From: Atopostipes suicloacalis DSM 15692
GTDB taxonomy: Bacteria; Bacillota; Bacilli; Lactobacillales; Carnobacteriaceae_A
Assembly (NCBI RefSeq): GCF_900129085.1
Contig: NZ_FQUF01000015.1
Location: 1 to 60,924, forward strand
DNA length: 60,924 nt
Reading direction: 5' to 3'
Under the pieces are notes generated by a model. The model saw only the letters and a program-made list of their open reading frames with translations. It searched no databases and was not told the origin of the DNA. Below are positions 16,603 through 24,860 of this stretch, in pieces. The position numbers and the translations under genes are program-made. Position 1 is the stretch's first letter, and the number at the start of each line of letters is the position of its first letter.

Positions 16603-16653
16603 ATAATACAACAAAACACAAATGTAGTCAACACATTTGTGTTTTGTTGTATT
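16603..16653 (-). promoter_or_regulatory. Toxin-antitoxin promoter inside a perfect 21-bp-arm palindrome
   Basis: The arms 16605-16625 and 16633-16653 are perfect inverted copies with a 7-base centre. On the minus strand the centre supplies the -35 TTGACT (16626-16631) and the distal arm edge the -10 TATTAT (16603-16608), exactly 17 bases apart. Binding of RHH antitoxin dimers to both arms would block the promoter. Confidence 0.85.
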
Positions 16654-16680
16654 CGTAATTAGAAAACTTCTATAAAAGTT

Positions 16681-17538
16681 TTACAAATTTTCTAGCTCAG
16701 GAACTAACTGATAATACAGTAAAATTGAGTTGGTAGGAAAGTCTTGACTGACCATCTCAAAAGGAAGATATGCATACTGAATAATCTCATCATCCTTGGT
16801 AAAGAAGTAAAAAGCCATCAGCTCCTCACTTCCCTCTTCATTAACATCCATCGCTGGTGTCATCACCTGCTGAATCTTTTCATCGTTAATTTGCATCTCA
16901 GCAATTGTATAGACTTTTGGATTTAAATCTTCTATTTCGGATACGGTCATCAATGTCATGAGATCGTTGGCAGATGGAAGATCAGTCATCTCTACGGAAT
17001 AAAATCCGGGTGTAATCGATGAGAACATGAGATTATCATCTGCATAGTAAAAAGTTAATTCTGCTAAAAATTGAGCTGTTTCTGTATGTTCACTATCTTC
17101 TGCAGGTGGATAACGGTAAAAAGTTAATTTTTCGTTTTCACTAACTTCTACTTCATCTTGAAAAACATCTTCTCTTATCCCAATAGAATCCACTAGATCT
17201 TGGATTTCTTCGCTAGTAGTTCCATTTAATTCATCAAAATTAGGATCTTCCCCATTAATAATACTTATTTCACCAAGATCAACGTCATCGATGATTGCCT
17301 TGTAATCTTCCCAGGCTTGTAAGCCAGGTTCTTCTGTAAAAGTGGTCTCATCTACTAAACTGTTATATGTATGAGCAGGAATTTCTACTTCTGGCTCTGG
17401 GACTTCGTTTTCCCCTTCAGTCCCCTCTACTATCGTTTCCTCTGGTACAGGTTCTTCCTTTGGATCTGTAGTCTCCCCATTATCACACGCTGCTAACAAA
17501 AATAAACTCGAAAAAATTATAAGTCCTTTTTTATTCAT
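16681..17538 (-). CDS. Secreted lipoprotein of unknown function
   Basis: A 285-residue lipoprotein. The N-terminus MNKKGLIIFSSLFLLAAC has a basic start, hydrophobic core and the lipobox LAAC with the lipidation Cys at about residue 18. An acidic Glu/Pro/Thr-rich linker runs to about residue 60, then a ~220-residue globular part with no motif I recognise. The start is chosen at 17538 because AAAAAGGAGAAG stands 4-5 bases before it; an in-frame Met 7 codons upstream has no such site. It is monocistronic. The gene is highly acidic and otherwise ordinary. It might be a sensor or stress-related surface protein, but that is a guess. Confidence 0.8.
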   Translation of the reverse strand: MNKKGLIIFSSLFLLAACDNGETTDPKEEPVPEETIVEGTEGENEVPEPEVEIPAHTYNSLVDETTFTEEPGLQAWEDYKAIIDDVDLGEISIINGEDPNFDELNGTTSEEIQDLVDSIGIREDVFQDEVEVSENEKLTFYRYPPAEDSEHTETAQFLAELTFYYADDNLMFSSITPGFYSVEMTDLPSANDLMTLMTVSEIEDLNPKVYTIAEMQINDEKIQQVMTPAMDVNEEGSEELMAFYFFTKDDEIIQYAYLPFEMVSQDFPTNSILLYYQLVPELENL

Positions 17539-17711
17539 TATCTTCTCCTTTTTAAACATATTATGTACATATCTATTAATGTGTTAATTATACTTTACCT
17601 GATATCTGTACTATTTAAAATTATAATGCTTAAGTGATAATAAATAAATTATTAATAGTACATTGATTTCATTATTTTTTTCAAATGAATTGTACACTTT
17701 ACTTGATTCGT

Positions 17712-17740
17712 TTGTATCTCATGCTTTATAGTTATATAAT
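17712..17740 (+). promoter_or_regulatory. Promoter for trhO
   Basis: TTGTAT (17712-17717) and TATAAT (17735-17740) are 17 bases apart. A small hairpin TTGTAG/CTACAA (17763-17781) lies in the leader immediately before the AAGGAGG ribosome site and could modulate translation. Confidence 0.65.
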
Positions 17741-17796
17741 GTAAAAAGAATCAAACTATTTTTTGTAGCTTGCAACTACAAGGAGGAATATTTATT

Positions 17797-18768
17797 ATGT
17801 CAAAAGATTATCGAGTACTACTCTACTATAAATATGAGCCGATTGAAAATCCGGGAACTTTTAGAGATGAACACCTCGAATTCTGTAAAAGTATCGGATT
17901 AAGAGGACGTATTCTTGTTGGTGCAGAAGGAATTAATGGTACTGTTTCAGGTACAATCGCACAAACTGAAAAATATAAAGAATTTTTACATTCTCTTCCA
18001 GGCTTTGAAGATGTATGGTTTAAGGAAGATAAAGCAGATGATTATGCGCATAAAAAAATGCATGTACGTTATCGCGAAGAAATTGTTTCATTGAGCCTCG
18101 AAGAGGATATTGATCCTGATGAAATAACGGGAGAATATTTAAAACCTCAACAATTTAAAGAGGCAATATTAGATGAAGATACAATTGTTTTGGATACACG
18201 AAATGATTATGAATATGATTTAGGTCATTTCAAAGGAGCCCTACGCCCTGAAATTAGAAATTTCCGTGATTTACCAAATTGGGTAAAAGAAAATAAGGAA
18301 CAATTCATGGATAAAAAAGTCGTTGTTTATTGTACTGGAGGCGTTCGTTGTGAAAAATTCTCTGGCTGGATGCTAAGAGAAGGCCTTGCTAAAGAGGTAG
18401 GTCAATTACAAGGTGGAATTGATACTTACGGAAAAGATCCAGAAACTCAAGGTGAACTTTGGGAAGGAAGTATGTATGTCTTTGATGAACGTATATCCGT
18501 ACCAATTAATCAAGTAGATCCTACTATTGTAGGAAAAGATCATTATGATGGAACTCCTTGTGATCGTTATGTGAACTGTGCAAATCCAGACTGTAATGAA
18601 CAAGTCCTTATGAGTAAAGAAAATGAAGATAAATATCTTCGAGGCTGTACAGCTGAATGTAGAAAGCACCCTAGAAATCGTTACGTAACAGAACACAATC
18701 TTACAGAAAATGAATGGGAAGAACGATTAAATAATATCGGAGAGTCTCTGTATGAAGAAGTTCGCTAA
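17797..18768 (+). CDS. trhO: tRNA uridine(34) hydroxylase TrhO (rhodanese-related)
   Basis: A 323-residue protein of the YceA/YbfQ family, shown in E. coli and B. subtilis to be needed for 5-hydroxyuridine at tRNA position 34. An N-terminal ferredoxin-like domain (about 1-95, with [16 protein letters not shown]) precedes a rhodanese domain (about 125-220) with the conserved Cys in [14 protein letters not shown]-terminal Cys-rich part ([23 protein letters not shown]) is typical of the long Gram-positive form. The start is set by AGGAGGAA at 17781-17788; nine codons of open frame upstream overlap the leader hairpin. It is monocistronic with its own terminator. Confidence 0.93.
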   Translation: MSKDYRVLLYYKYEPIENPGTFRDEHLEFCKSIGLRGRILVGAEGINGTVSGTIAQTEKYKEFLHSLPGFEDVWFKEDKADDYAHKKMHVRYREEIVSLSLEEDIDPDEITGEYLKPQQFKEAILDEDTIVLDTRNDYEYDLGHFKGALRPEIRNFRDLPNWVKENKEQFMDKKVVVYCTGGVRCEKFSGWMLREGLAKEVGQLQGGIDTYGKDPETQGELWEGSMYVFDERISVPINQVDPTIVGKDHYDGTPCDRYVNCANPDCNEQVLMSKENEDKYLRGCTAECRKHPRNRYVTEHNLTENEWEERLNNIGESLYEEVR

Positions 18769-18778
18769 AATATAAAAT

Positions 18779-18822
18779 AATTCCTCTTATCCTTAAGTAA
18801 ACATTTAGGATAAGAGGAATTT
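18779..18822 (+). terminator. Terminator after trhO
   Basis: AATTCCTCTTATCCT pairs perfectly with AGGATAAGAGGAATT around a ~14-base loop, followed by TTT. Confidence 0.85.
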
Positions 18823-18894
18823 TAATATACGAAATTAGTTGTGATTAGAAACTAATACAAATGCTTCTGTAATGGGTTTTAAAAGATTTTTTTT

Positions 18895-18951
18895 ACGAGT
18901 AAAACTTACGTCGTTGTTAATAACAACTAGTTCTAGCACATTTTTACTCGT
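18895..18951. repeat. Nested hairpin just 3' of rodA
   Basis: The outer arms ACGAGTAAAA (18895-18904) and TTTTACTCGT (18942-18951) are perfect. Inside lies GTTGTT-AAT-AACAAC (18913-18927). Leftward of it on the minus strand comes an A-run and not a T-run, so it is not a standard terminator. It may protect the rodA 3' end or be a protein site; the role is unknown. Confidence 0.55.
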
Positions 18952-18960
18952 TTATCTCTT

Positions 18961-20169
18961 CTATATTCCAGAGTGAAAATCTTCACCTTCACCAGAAAAC
19001 ATATAAGAGCGATGATGAAATCGCATAGACATGACTAATCCAATTCCAATCATATTTCCAAGTAAAGAAGATCCTCCTTGAGAAACAAAAGGAAGTGGAA
19101 TCCCGGTTACCGGTAATAAACCTATATTCATTCCTACGTTTTCTAACACATGGAACACAATCATCATTATAACTCCTGTTGCAATGTAGGCATAAAATTC
19201 GTTTTTTGTATCATAAACAATTTTCACCATATTATATACAAGGACAAAATAAATAAAGATTAAAAAGGAACCCCCTAAAAAACCAAAGTTCTCTCCTATT
19301 GTTGTAAAAATCATATCGGATTCTCGAACAGGAACATAGACTTCAGAAACCCCTAAACCTTTACCAATAATTCCCCCAGACCCTATTGCTTTAAATCCTT
19401 GGGTGACCTGATAAGAAGTAGCTGTTGTATCGTGATAAGGGTCAAGCCATGTATCTACTCTCAAGAATTGGTATTCACGAAGCCCAAACAAATTTTTTAA
19501 AATATCTCGGTTATAAACTACTAAATAAACAGCTCCAACGGCTACTAATAAAACAGATAATATAATGGGTAGCAAAATTTTCCATTGAATCCCCGATAAC
19601 AGAATCACTCCACCGAGAATCGCAGCAAAGACTAAAGTAGTCCCTAAATCTGGTTGTAACATAATTAAAAATAAAGGTAGAATTGACCATGAAATTAACT
19701 TTCCTAGTAAGAGAAAATCACTTTTTACGGTTCGATTTATATATTTAGTGTTATGCAAAGTTGTAGTTTTAGCTAACATTAAGATATATGGAAATTTAAC
19801 AAATTCCGAAGGCTGCAGCATAAAGTTTATTATAGGTATACTGACCCATCGTTTAGCTCCTGCAGTTGCCGCTAAGCTACGATCATAAAAAATTAAGGTA
19901 AGGACTAATACAACAATTCCTATCCAATATAAGTAATCCGTTATTTTCCAAAGTTGCTCAGAATCAAAGAGCATCACTGTTGCTGCTACTCCTGTACCTA
20001 TTATGTACCAAATGAACTGCATTAGGGTCATCCTTATTCCTTCGCCCTGAATCATTACTGTTGTTGAATATAATGAAAAAAGGCCGATAATTGCTAATAA
20101 CATAATACAGAGTATGATTCCATAATCTATTCTGGATGTTCTTTCTTTATTGTTATTCACTTTTTTCAC
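18961..20169 (-). CDS. rodA: RodA/FtsW-type peptidoglycan polymerase (SEDS), probably RodA
   Basis: A 402-residue SEDS glycosyltransferase with about ten membrane segments. SEDS proteins polymerise lipid II during cell elongation (RodA) or division (FtsW), with a partner class B PBP. Hallmarks are KRWVSIPIINFMLQPSEFVK, DLGTTLVF, the large loop with RVDTWLDPYHD, ESDMIFTTIGENFGFLGG, and the C-terminal PVTGIPLPFVSQGGSS. The short N-terminus beginning RIDYGIIL and the overall wording fit RodA better than FtsW. It is a single gene, preceded on the minus strand by a ~290-base leader that contains an M-box-like Mg2+ riboswitch, so expression probably follows cellular Mg2+. Confidence 0.88.
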   Translation of the reverse strand: MKKVNNNKERTSRIDYGIILCIMLLAIIGLFSLYSTTVMIQGEGIRMTLMQFIWYIIGTGVAATVMLFDSEQLWKITDYLYWIGIVVLVLTLIFYDRSLAATAGAKRWVSIPIINFMLQPSEFVKFPYILMLAKTTTLHNTKYINRTVKSDFLLLGKLISWSILPLFLIMLQPDLGTTLVFAAILGGVILLSGIQWKILLPIILSVLLVAVGAVYLVVYNRDILKNLFGLREYQFLRVDTWLDPYHDTTATSYQVTQGFKAIGSGGIIGKGLGVSEVYVPVRESDMIFTTIGENFGFLGGSFLIFIYFVLVYNMVKIVYDTKNEFYAYIATGVIMMIVFHVLENVGMNIGLLPVTGIPLPFVSQGGSSLLGNMIGIGLVMSMRFHHRSYMFSGEGEDFHSGI

Positions 20170-20211
20170 TCCTGCTAAGCATCCTTCTAGTCATTTATTT
20201 GTGTTTTAATT

Positions 20212-20249
20212 AAAAAAAGGCCACACTAAAAATATCAGTGCAGGCTCGA
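20212..20249 (-). terminator. Riboswitch-controlled terminator before rodA
   Basis: On the minus strand GCCTGCACT (20236-20244) pairs with AGTGTGGCC (20219-20227), followed by TTTTTTT (20212-20218). The 5' arm can instead pair with an upstream AGTGC...CTCGA tract (20302-20316), which would form an antiterminator. Confidence 0.7.
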
Positions 20250-20464
20250 AATTCAGAAATCAAGAAAAAATATTTTTTTAATGTAATTTATCCGTCATTC
20301 GTCGAGTTTTAGCACTATATGTCGTTAAAATATAAATTTAGCTACATTAAGATTGCCTTATTTCGGCTTATCCTGTTCACCCATTGGCGTCTCTCGACAT
20401 TTTTGGGCAGTAGCATATATCCATATAGGAGCCTCACCTAACAAAATATATTTAATTAGCATCA
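20250..20464 (-). ncRNA. M-box (ykoK) Mg2+ riboswitch in the rodA leader
   Basis: On the minus strand, 20443 down to 20355, the conserved M-box blocks appear in order: GTTAGGTGAGGCTCCTATA, then CTACTGCCC-AAAAATG, AGAGACGCCAATGGGTGAA, and CAGGATAAGCCGAAATAAGGC. These are the core segments of the Mg2+-sensing aptamer (Rfam ykoK leader). Candidate P1 strands AAATATA / TATATTT flank the core. Downstream, AGTGC...CTCGA (20316-20302) can pair with TCGAG...GCACT (20249-20237) as antiterminator against the terminator at 20219-20244. High Mg2+ would favour termination. The core is recognised by sequence; the folding is by hand. Confidence 0.87.
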
Positions 20465-20470
20465 AAGACT

Positions 20471-20499
20471 ACTCTAGCACCTTGTTATTTACCTGTCAA
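20471..20499 (-). promoter_or_regulatory. Promoter for the M-box/rodA transcript
   Basis: On the minus strand, TTGACA (20494-20499) and an extended -10 TGCTAGAGT (hexamer 20471-20476) are 17 bases apart. Transcription would start near 20464, just ahead of the riboswitch. Confidence 0.75.
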
Positions 20500-20624
20500 G
20501 GAACTTTCGGATTCTTCGAGAAATCATCCGTTTTATGGAAAATTCGTTCTAAAACCAGAGCACTAAAACCATAATTTTTCATTTAAGTTTACTTTGATTC
20601 GTATTTTTGTTAAATTGTCTTTAA

Positions 20625-20862
20625 TTGAATAAAGATATTCTTTGGATGAGGCGCAAAGGACAATAGTACGTATTTGGGTTTGAACTGTAATTTACAAATA
20701 TGGAAAGGGAAATTTGCCGAAACACTTTACAAGTTACAGCTTATAAAGTGTTGGGTTGTAAATGAATAATTTGCAAACTGTCAGAGCATTTAGCGTTGAT
20801 GAGCTTCCCTTGTAATAAATATATTTATTAAACAAGTGCGGAAGTTTCCGGCTTGTTTTTTA
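20625..20862 (+). ncRNA. Lysine riboswitch (L-box) with terminator, upstream of lysC
   Basis: The L-box signature blocks occur in order: GATGAGGCGCAAAGGAC with AGTA (20645-20668), GGGAAATTTGCCGAAAC (20707-20723), GTTGGGTTG, and the ACTGTCAGAGCATT region near 20777-20790, ending GATGAGCTTCCC. The terminator AACAAG-TG-CGGAA-GT-TTCCG-G-CTTGTT plus T-run spans 20831-20862. An alternative pairing of CTTCCCTTGT (20804-20813) with ACAAG/GGAAG (20832-20844) makes an antiterminator. Lysine binding would release the terminator and stop transcription of the four biosynthetic genes. Confidence 0.9.
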
Positions 20863-20928
20863 TTTATCTCTTTATTTTTCATCATACATATCTTTCTTCT
20901 AAAAAATAATATTAAGAGGTTGATTCAT

Positions 20929-22137
20929 ATGAAAAGTAATATCACAGTCCTGAAATATGGAGGATCAAGTATCAGCAGTTTTGAGAAAATTCAAAAGATA
21001 GCTGCTTATTTAAAAGAGCGTGTAGATCATGATGAACAGCTTGTTATTGTAGTTTCTGCGATGGGAAAAATGACAGACGAATTACTTAAAAATGTTGCGC
21101 AAATTACAAATAATCCTAATCAAGAAGATTTGGCTATGTTGTTAACAACAGGAGAACAACAATCTATTGCTTATCTTTCAATGGCTTTAAAAGAACTTAG
21201 TATAAAATCTAAATCTTTAACGGGTTATCAAGCAGGAATTCAAACCGTTGGACATCATTTAAAAAGTAAAATTGCTTCTATCTCAGCTGAGCGGTTTTTA
21301 GAACTTTTTAAATTAAATGATATTATTATTGTAGCTGGCTTCCAAGGATTTAATGAATTTGGTGAATTGACGACCTTAGGACGTGGTGGTTCGGACACTA
21401 CAGCTGCTGCTATTGCTTCTATTTTAAAGATTCCCTGTGAAATTTATACAGATGTCGATGGAATATATAGTACCGATCCAAGAGTCTATTCAAATGCTAA
21501 AAAAATAGACAAAATCTCCGCCGCTGAAATGATGGAAATGTCCTCACTTGGCGCTGGAGTATTAGAAGCCAGATGTGTAGAAATTGCTTTTAATAATAAC
21601 ATTCCATTATATATAGGAAAAACATTATCAGATAAGAAAGGAACATGGATCATGCCCGATGATAAAATGTTAGAAAGAAAAGCTGTAACGGGGGTAGCTT
21701 TAGATGAGGATGTTATTCAAGTCTCACTCTCCTACCCTACGACGGACTTTAAATTATTGAATGATTTGTTTAATTTATTAGATGAAAGTGAAATCAATAT
21801 TGATATGATTTCTCAAATTGATGATGAAAAACACTTGCAATTTAGCTTTACAGCAAAACATAATGACCGAATTCAAATTGAAGCTCTGACAAGTGTTTTA
21901 AAAGAGTCCTACCAAGAGCTCGAAGTTATAATTAACCAAGAATTTGTTAAGTTATCAGTCATTGGTGCAGGGATGCGCGACATGCATGGAGTCGCTTCTA
22001 AAGTGTTCCGTACATTAATTGAGAATGAGATTCCTTTTTCACAAGTGACGACCTCACAGATTAGTATTACATTCTTAATTGATGCAGAGAATGATCAAAA
22101 AGCAACACATATTCTTTGCGAATCCTTTAATTTATAA
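20929..22137 (+). CDS. lysC: Aspartate kinase
   Basis: A 402-residue aspartokinase (aspartate + ATP to aspartyl phosphate), the first step to lysine, threonine and methionine. The N-terminal kinase motif KYGGSS (about residues 9-14), VSAMGKMTD, TTLGRGGSDTTA and YTDVDGIYSTDPR are present, with two ACT regulatory domains from about residue 255. The true start is 20929, behind AAGAGG; the open frame runs back to 20836 but that part lies in the riboswitch terminator. It is the first gene of the lysC-asd-dapA-dapB operon. The lysine riboswitch indicates a lysine-responsive isoenzyme. Confidence 0.96.
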   Translation: MKSNITVLKYGGSSISSFEKIQKIAAYLKERVDHDEQLVIVVSAMGKMTDELLKNVAQITNNPNQEDLAMLLTTGEQQSIAYLSMALKELSIKSKSLTGYQAGIQTVGHHLKSKIASISAERFLELFKLNDIIIVAGFQGFNEFGELTTLGRGGSDTTAAAIASILKIPCEIYTDVDGIYSTDPRVYSNAKKIDKISAAEMMEMSSLGAGVLEARCVEIAFNNNIPLYIGKTLSDKKGTWIMPDDKMLERKAVTGVALDEDVIQVSLSYPTTDFKLLNDLFNLLDESEINIDMISQIDDEKHLQFSFTAKHNDRIQIEALTSVLKESYQELEVIINQEFVKLSVIGAGMRDMHGVASKVFRTLIENEIPFSQVTTSQISITFLIDAENDQKATHILCESFNL

Positions 22138-22155
22138 CATATGGGGGTATTATTT

Positions 22156-23142
22156 ATGACAAAAGTAGCAGTAATAGGTGCAACTGGGTTAGTGGGTTCC
22201 ACTATCCTACAATTATTAGAAACCAAAAATATAGAAATCTCTGAACTTGTACTCTTTGCTTCAAAACGATCAGCAGGAAAAAAAATACCATTTAAAGATT
22301 ATGAGTTAACTGTACGGGAATTAACTGAAGCAGCAACTAAAGAGCCCTTTGATTATGTCTTAATGTCTGCTGGAGGCCAAACAAGTTTACATTATTCTCC
22401 TCTTTTTGAAGAGAACGGAGCAGTCGTTATTGATAATTCGAGTGCTTGGCGAATGAATCCTGAAATTGATTTAATTGTTCCAGAAGTCAATCACCCTTCT
22501 TTAGATAGGAAAATTATTGCGAATCCAAATTGTTCAACCATTCAATCAGTCTCTCCTTTAAAAATTCTTCAAGATGCTTTTGGATTAACTCGAGTGGCCT
22601 ATACCACATATCAGTCTGTTTCAGGATCTGGCTGGGCTGGGATTGAAGACTTGAACCGTGGGGAGCGTGGAGAAGACCCATTAAATTATCCATACCCCAT
22701 TTATGATAATGTTCTTCCTCATATCGATGATTTTTTAGAAAATGGATATACTAAAGAAGAAGAAAAGATGATTGATGAAACACGTAAAATTCTAGACTTG
22801 CCTGAATTACCCGTCACGGCTACATGTGTTCGTGTTCCCGTTAAATCTTCACATTCTATTGCTATGAACGTGACATTTGAAGAAAGTCCTACAGTTAAGG
22901 AAGTTAAACAGGTGTTTAGAAATAAACCAGGTATTACATTAAAAGATGATCCTGATCATTTAGAGTACCCTATGCCAATTGATGCTGCAGGCAAAGATGA
23001 TATTATCGTTGGTCGCATTCGTAAGGATAATAGTTTAGAAAATACTTTTCATGTTTGGTCAGTAAGTGATAATATTTTAAAAGGTGCTGCTCTTAACGCT
23101 GTACAAATATTGAATCAATTGCTTAAAGAAGAGACAAAATAA
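22156..23142 (+). CDS. asd: Aspartate-semialdehyde dehydrogenase
   Basis: A 328-residue NADPH-dependent enzyme that reduces aspartyl phosphate to aspartate semialdehyde. GATGLVGS (about residues 8-15) is the nucleotide loop, ANPNCSTIQ holds the catalytic Cys (near 126), and VPVKSSHSIAMNV carries the active-site His. An ATG at 22141 is in frame, but its GGGGG is best read as the ribosome site for the ATG at 22156, which is chosen. It lies 18 bases after lysC and 46 before dapA, in one operon. Confidence 0.96.
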   Translation: MTKVAVIGATGLVGSTILQLLETKNIEISELVLFASKRSAGKKIPFKDYELTVRELTEAATKEPFDYVLMSAGGQTSLHYSPLFEENGAVVIDNSSAWRMNPEIDLIVPEVNHPSLDRKIIANPNCSTIQSVSPLKILQDAFGLTRVAYTTYQSVSGSGWAGIEDLNRGERGEDPLNYPYPIYDNVLPHIDDFLENGYTKEEEKMIDETRKILDLPELPVTATCVRVPVKSSHSIAMNVTFEESPTVKEVKQVFRNKPGITLKDDPDHLEYPMPIDAAGKDDIIVGRIRKDNSLENTFHVWSVSDNILKGAALNAVQILNQLLKEETK

Positions 23143-23188
23143 TTTTTTGTGAAGAAAATAGATTAAAACTCGAAAGGGGAATATTAAA

Positions 23189-24082
23189 ATGACTTTATTA
23201 TTTGAAGGGGTTTCTGCTGCTGTTACGACACCCTTTAAAAATGGCGAAATCGATCTAGAGAGCTTAAAAAATCATTTGCAATTTTTAAAAGATAATGATA
23301 TTCAAGCTTTTATAATTAATGGAACAACAGGTGAAGGATCAACATTAACGGATGTTGAAAAAAGACAGACAATAAAAACGGCTGTTGAGGTAGCTAATAA
23401 AGAAATACCTGTGATTGCAGGTACTGGATCTAATGATACACAAGCTTCTATTGATAATTCCTTAGAAGCTAAGAAACTTGGCGTAGACGGTGTATTAATG
23501 ATTACACCTTACTATAATAAAACAACTCAAGAAGGTGCTATCGCGCATTTTACAGCTATTGCTGAGGCTCTTGTAGACCTACCAATCATCTTATATGATG
23601 TGCCTGCTCGTACAGGTATGTCGTTAGAAGCAGATACAGTTGCTCAGTTAGCAAAAATACCGAATATTGTTGGATTGAAAGATGCAACCGGTGATTTAGC
23701 AAACTTGACAAGAATGCAAAACTTAGTAGATGAAGACTTTGCTTTCTATGGAGGAAATGATGATACAGCCCTTCCTTTTTATGCTGCAGGTGGAAGAGGC
23801 TTAATTTCAGTGGTAGCAAATGTTCTACCTAGCGAACATCAAAAGCTCTATGAACTAACACAGACCGACCCTAAAGAAGCGGTAAAACTAAATAACCTTC
23901 TTTTCCCTTTTACGGATGCTATTGGTGCAGAGCTAAATCCCATTTCAATTAAAGCAGTTGTTAGCCATATTGGATTTGGTGAATACGAATTACGTCTTCC
24001 GCTAGTTGGTTTAGAAGGCCAAGTGATTACTCATTTAATCGATTCATATCAGTCTTTAAAAGAAGGGATCAATCATCTATGA
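23189..24082 (+). CDS. dapA: 4-hydroxy-tetrahydrodipicolinate synthase
   Basis: A 297-residue TIM-barrel aldolase that condenses pyruvate with aspartate semialdehyde, the committed step to diaminopimelate and lysine. NGTTGEGSTLT (about 43-53), the Tyr in LYDVPARTG (near 134) and the Schiff-base Lys in VGLKDATGD (near 163) are all present, so it should be active. AAAGGGGAA precedes the ATG. Its TGA overlaps the dapB ATG by four bases (ATGA), which suggests translational coupling. Confidence 0.96.
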   Translation: MTLLFEGVSAAVTTPFKNGEIDLESLKNHLQFLKDNDIQAFIINGTTGEGSTLTDVEKRQTIKTAVEVANKEIPVIAGTGSNDTQASIDNSLEAKKLGVDGVLMITPYYNKTTQEGAIAHFTAIAEALVDLPIILYDVPARTGMSLEADTVAQLAKIPNIVGLKDATGDLANLTRMQNLVDEDFAFYGGNDDTALPFYAAGGRGLISVVANVLPSEHQKLYELTQTDPKEAVKLNNLLFPFTDAIGAELNPISIKAVVSHIGFGEYELRLPLVGLEGQVITHLIDSYQSLKEGINHL

Positions 24083-24807
24083 AAATCATATTAGTAGGTT
24101 ATGGTGCTATGGGACAACGAGTTGCAGCTTTATCAAAAGAACGTGGTTATAAAATTGAAGCAGTTATGGTTCCAGAAGGCGAAGAAACACCTTATCTAAC
24201 CGTTCATAGTTTTAAAGAGTTTCCTGAGGCAGATGTCGTGATTGATTTCTCACATCCTAATTTAACTCTCGAAATGCTAGAGACAGAAGAAATGACGTTA
24301 CCTTTAATTATTGCAACCACAGGTGAAAAAGAGAAAATTATTGAAAAAGCGAAAAGAAAAGCTGAAAAACAACCAGTCTTCTTCAGCCCGAATATGAGTT
24401 ATGGAGTTCATGTCATGACAAAACTTGTAGCATTAGCAACTGAATTACTTGATGATTATGACATTGAATTACTAGAAAAACACCACAATCAAAAGGTAGA
24501 TGCTCCTAGCGGGACCTTAAACTTACTTTTAGATACGATTAAAGAGGTTCCTAATCGAAGAGACGCTAAAGCAGTTTATAATCGCCATGAAAAACTAGAA
24601 AAACGTAAAGAAAATCAAATTGGAGTCTCTTCCGTACGAGCTGGAACAATTGTTGGAGAACATGATGTGTTTTTTGCTGCATTAGATGAAGAAATTACAA
24701 TTAGCCATCGAGCTCAATCGAAAGATATTTTTGCAAATGGTGCTTTACAAGTTGCTCCGAAATTACTAGATAAAGAACCAGGTTTTTATACATTCGACAA
24801 TCTATAA
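24079..24807 (+). CDS. dapB: 4-hydroxy-tetrahydrodipicolinate reductase
   Basis: A 242-residue NAD(P)H-dependent reductase acting on the DapA product. The N-terminal nucleotide fold begins IILVGYGAMGQR; the substrate motif EKHHNQKVDAPSGT (about 134-147) supplies the catalytic His pair and Lys. It is shorter than the ~267 residues of E. coli DapB, as in several Lactobacillales forms. It is the last gene of the operon. Later pathway genes (dapH/dapD, patA, dapF, lysA) are not in this window. Confidence 0.95.
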   Translation: MKIILVGYGAMGQRVAALSKERGYKIEAVMVPEGEETPYLTVHSFKEFPEADVVIDFSHPNLTLEMLETEEMTLPLIIATTGEKEKIIEKAKRKAEKQPVFFSPNMSYGVHVMTKLVALATELLDDYDIELLEKHHNQKVDAPSGTLNLLLDTIKEVPNRRDAKAVYNRHEKLEKRKENQIGVSSVRAGTIVGEHDVFFAALDEEITISHRAQSKDIFANGALQVAPKLLDKEPGFYTFDNL

Positions 24808-24810
24808 AAT

Positions 24811-24851
24811 ATAAAAGACGTAGATAAAGTAAAGTTATCTACGTCTTTTAC
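24811..24851. terminator. Shared terminator between dapB and ppaC
   Basis: AAAAGACGTAGATAA and TTATCTACGTCTTTT form a perfect stem with a 7-base loop and T/A runs on both sides, serving the two convergent genes. Confidence 0.88.
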
Positions 24852-24860
24852 TATTTCCAT

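Noticed and set aside
20353-20574. 73-codon plus-strand ORF
   Set aside because: It is the complement of the M-box aptamer and the rodA promoter, and has no ribosome site.
20836-20928. Longer N-terminus for LysC
   Set aside because: The added part lies in the riboswitch terminator; aspartokinase homology begins at MKSNITVLKYGG with its own ribosome site.
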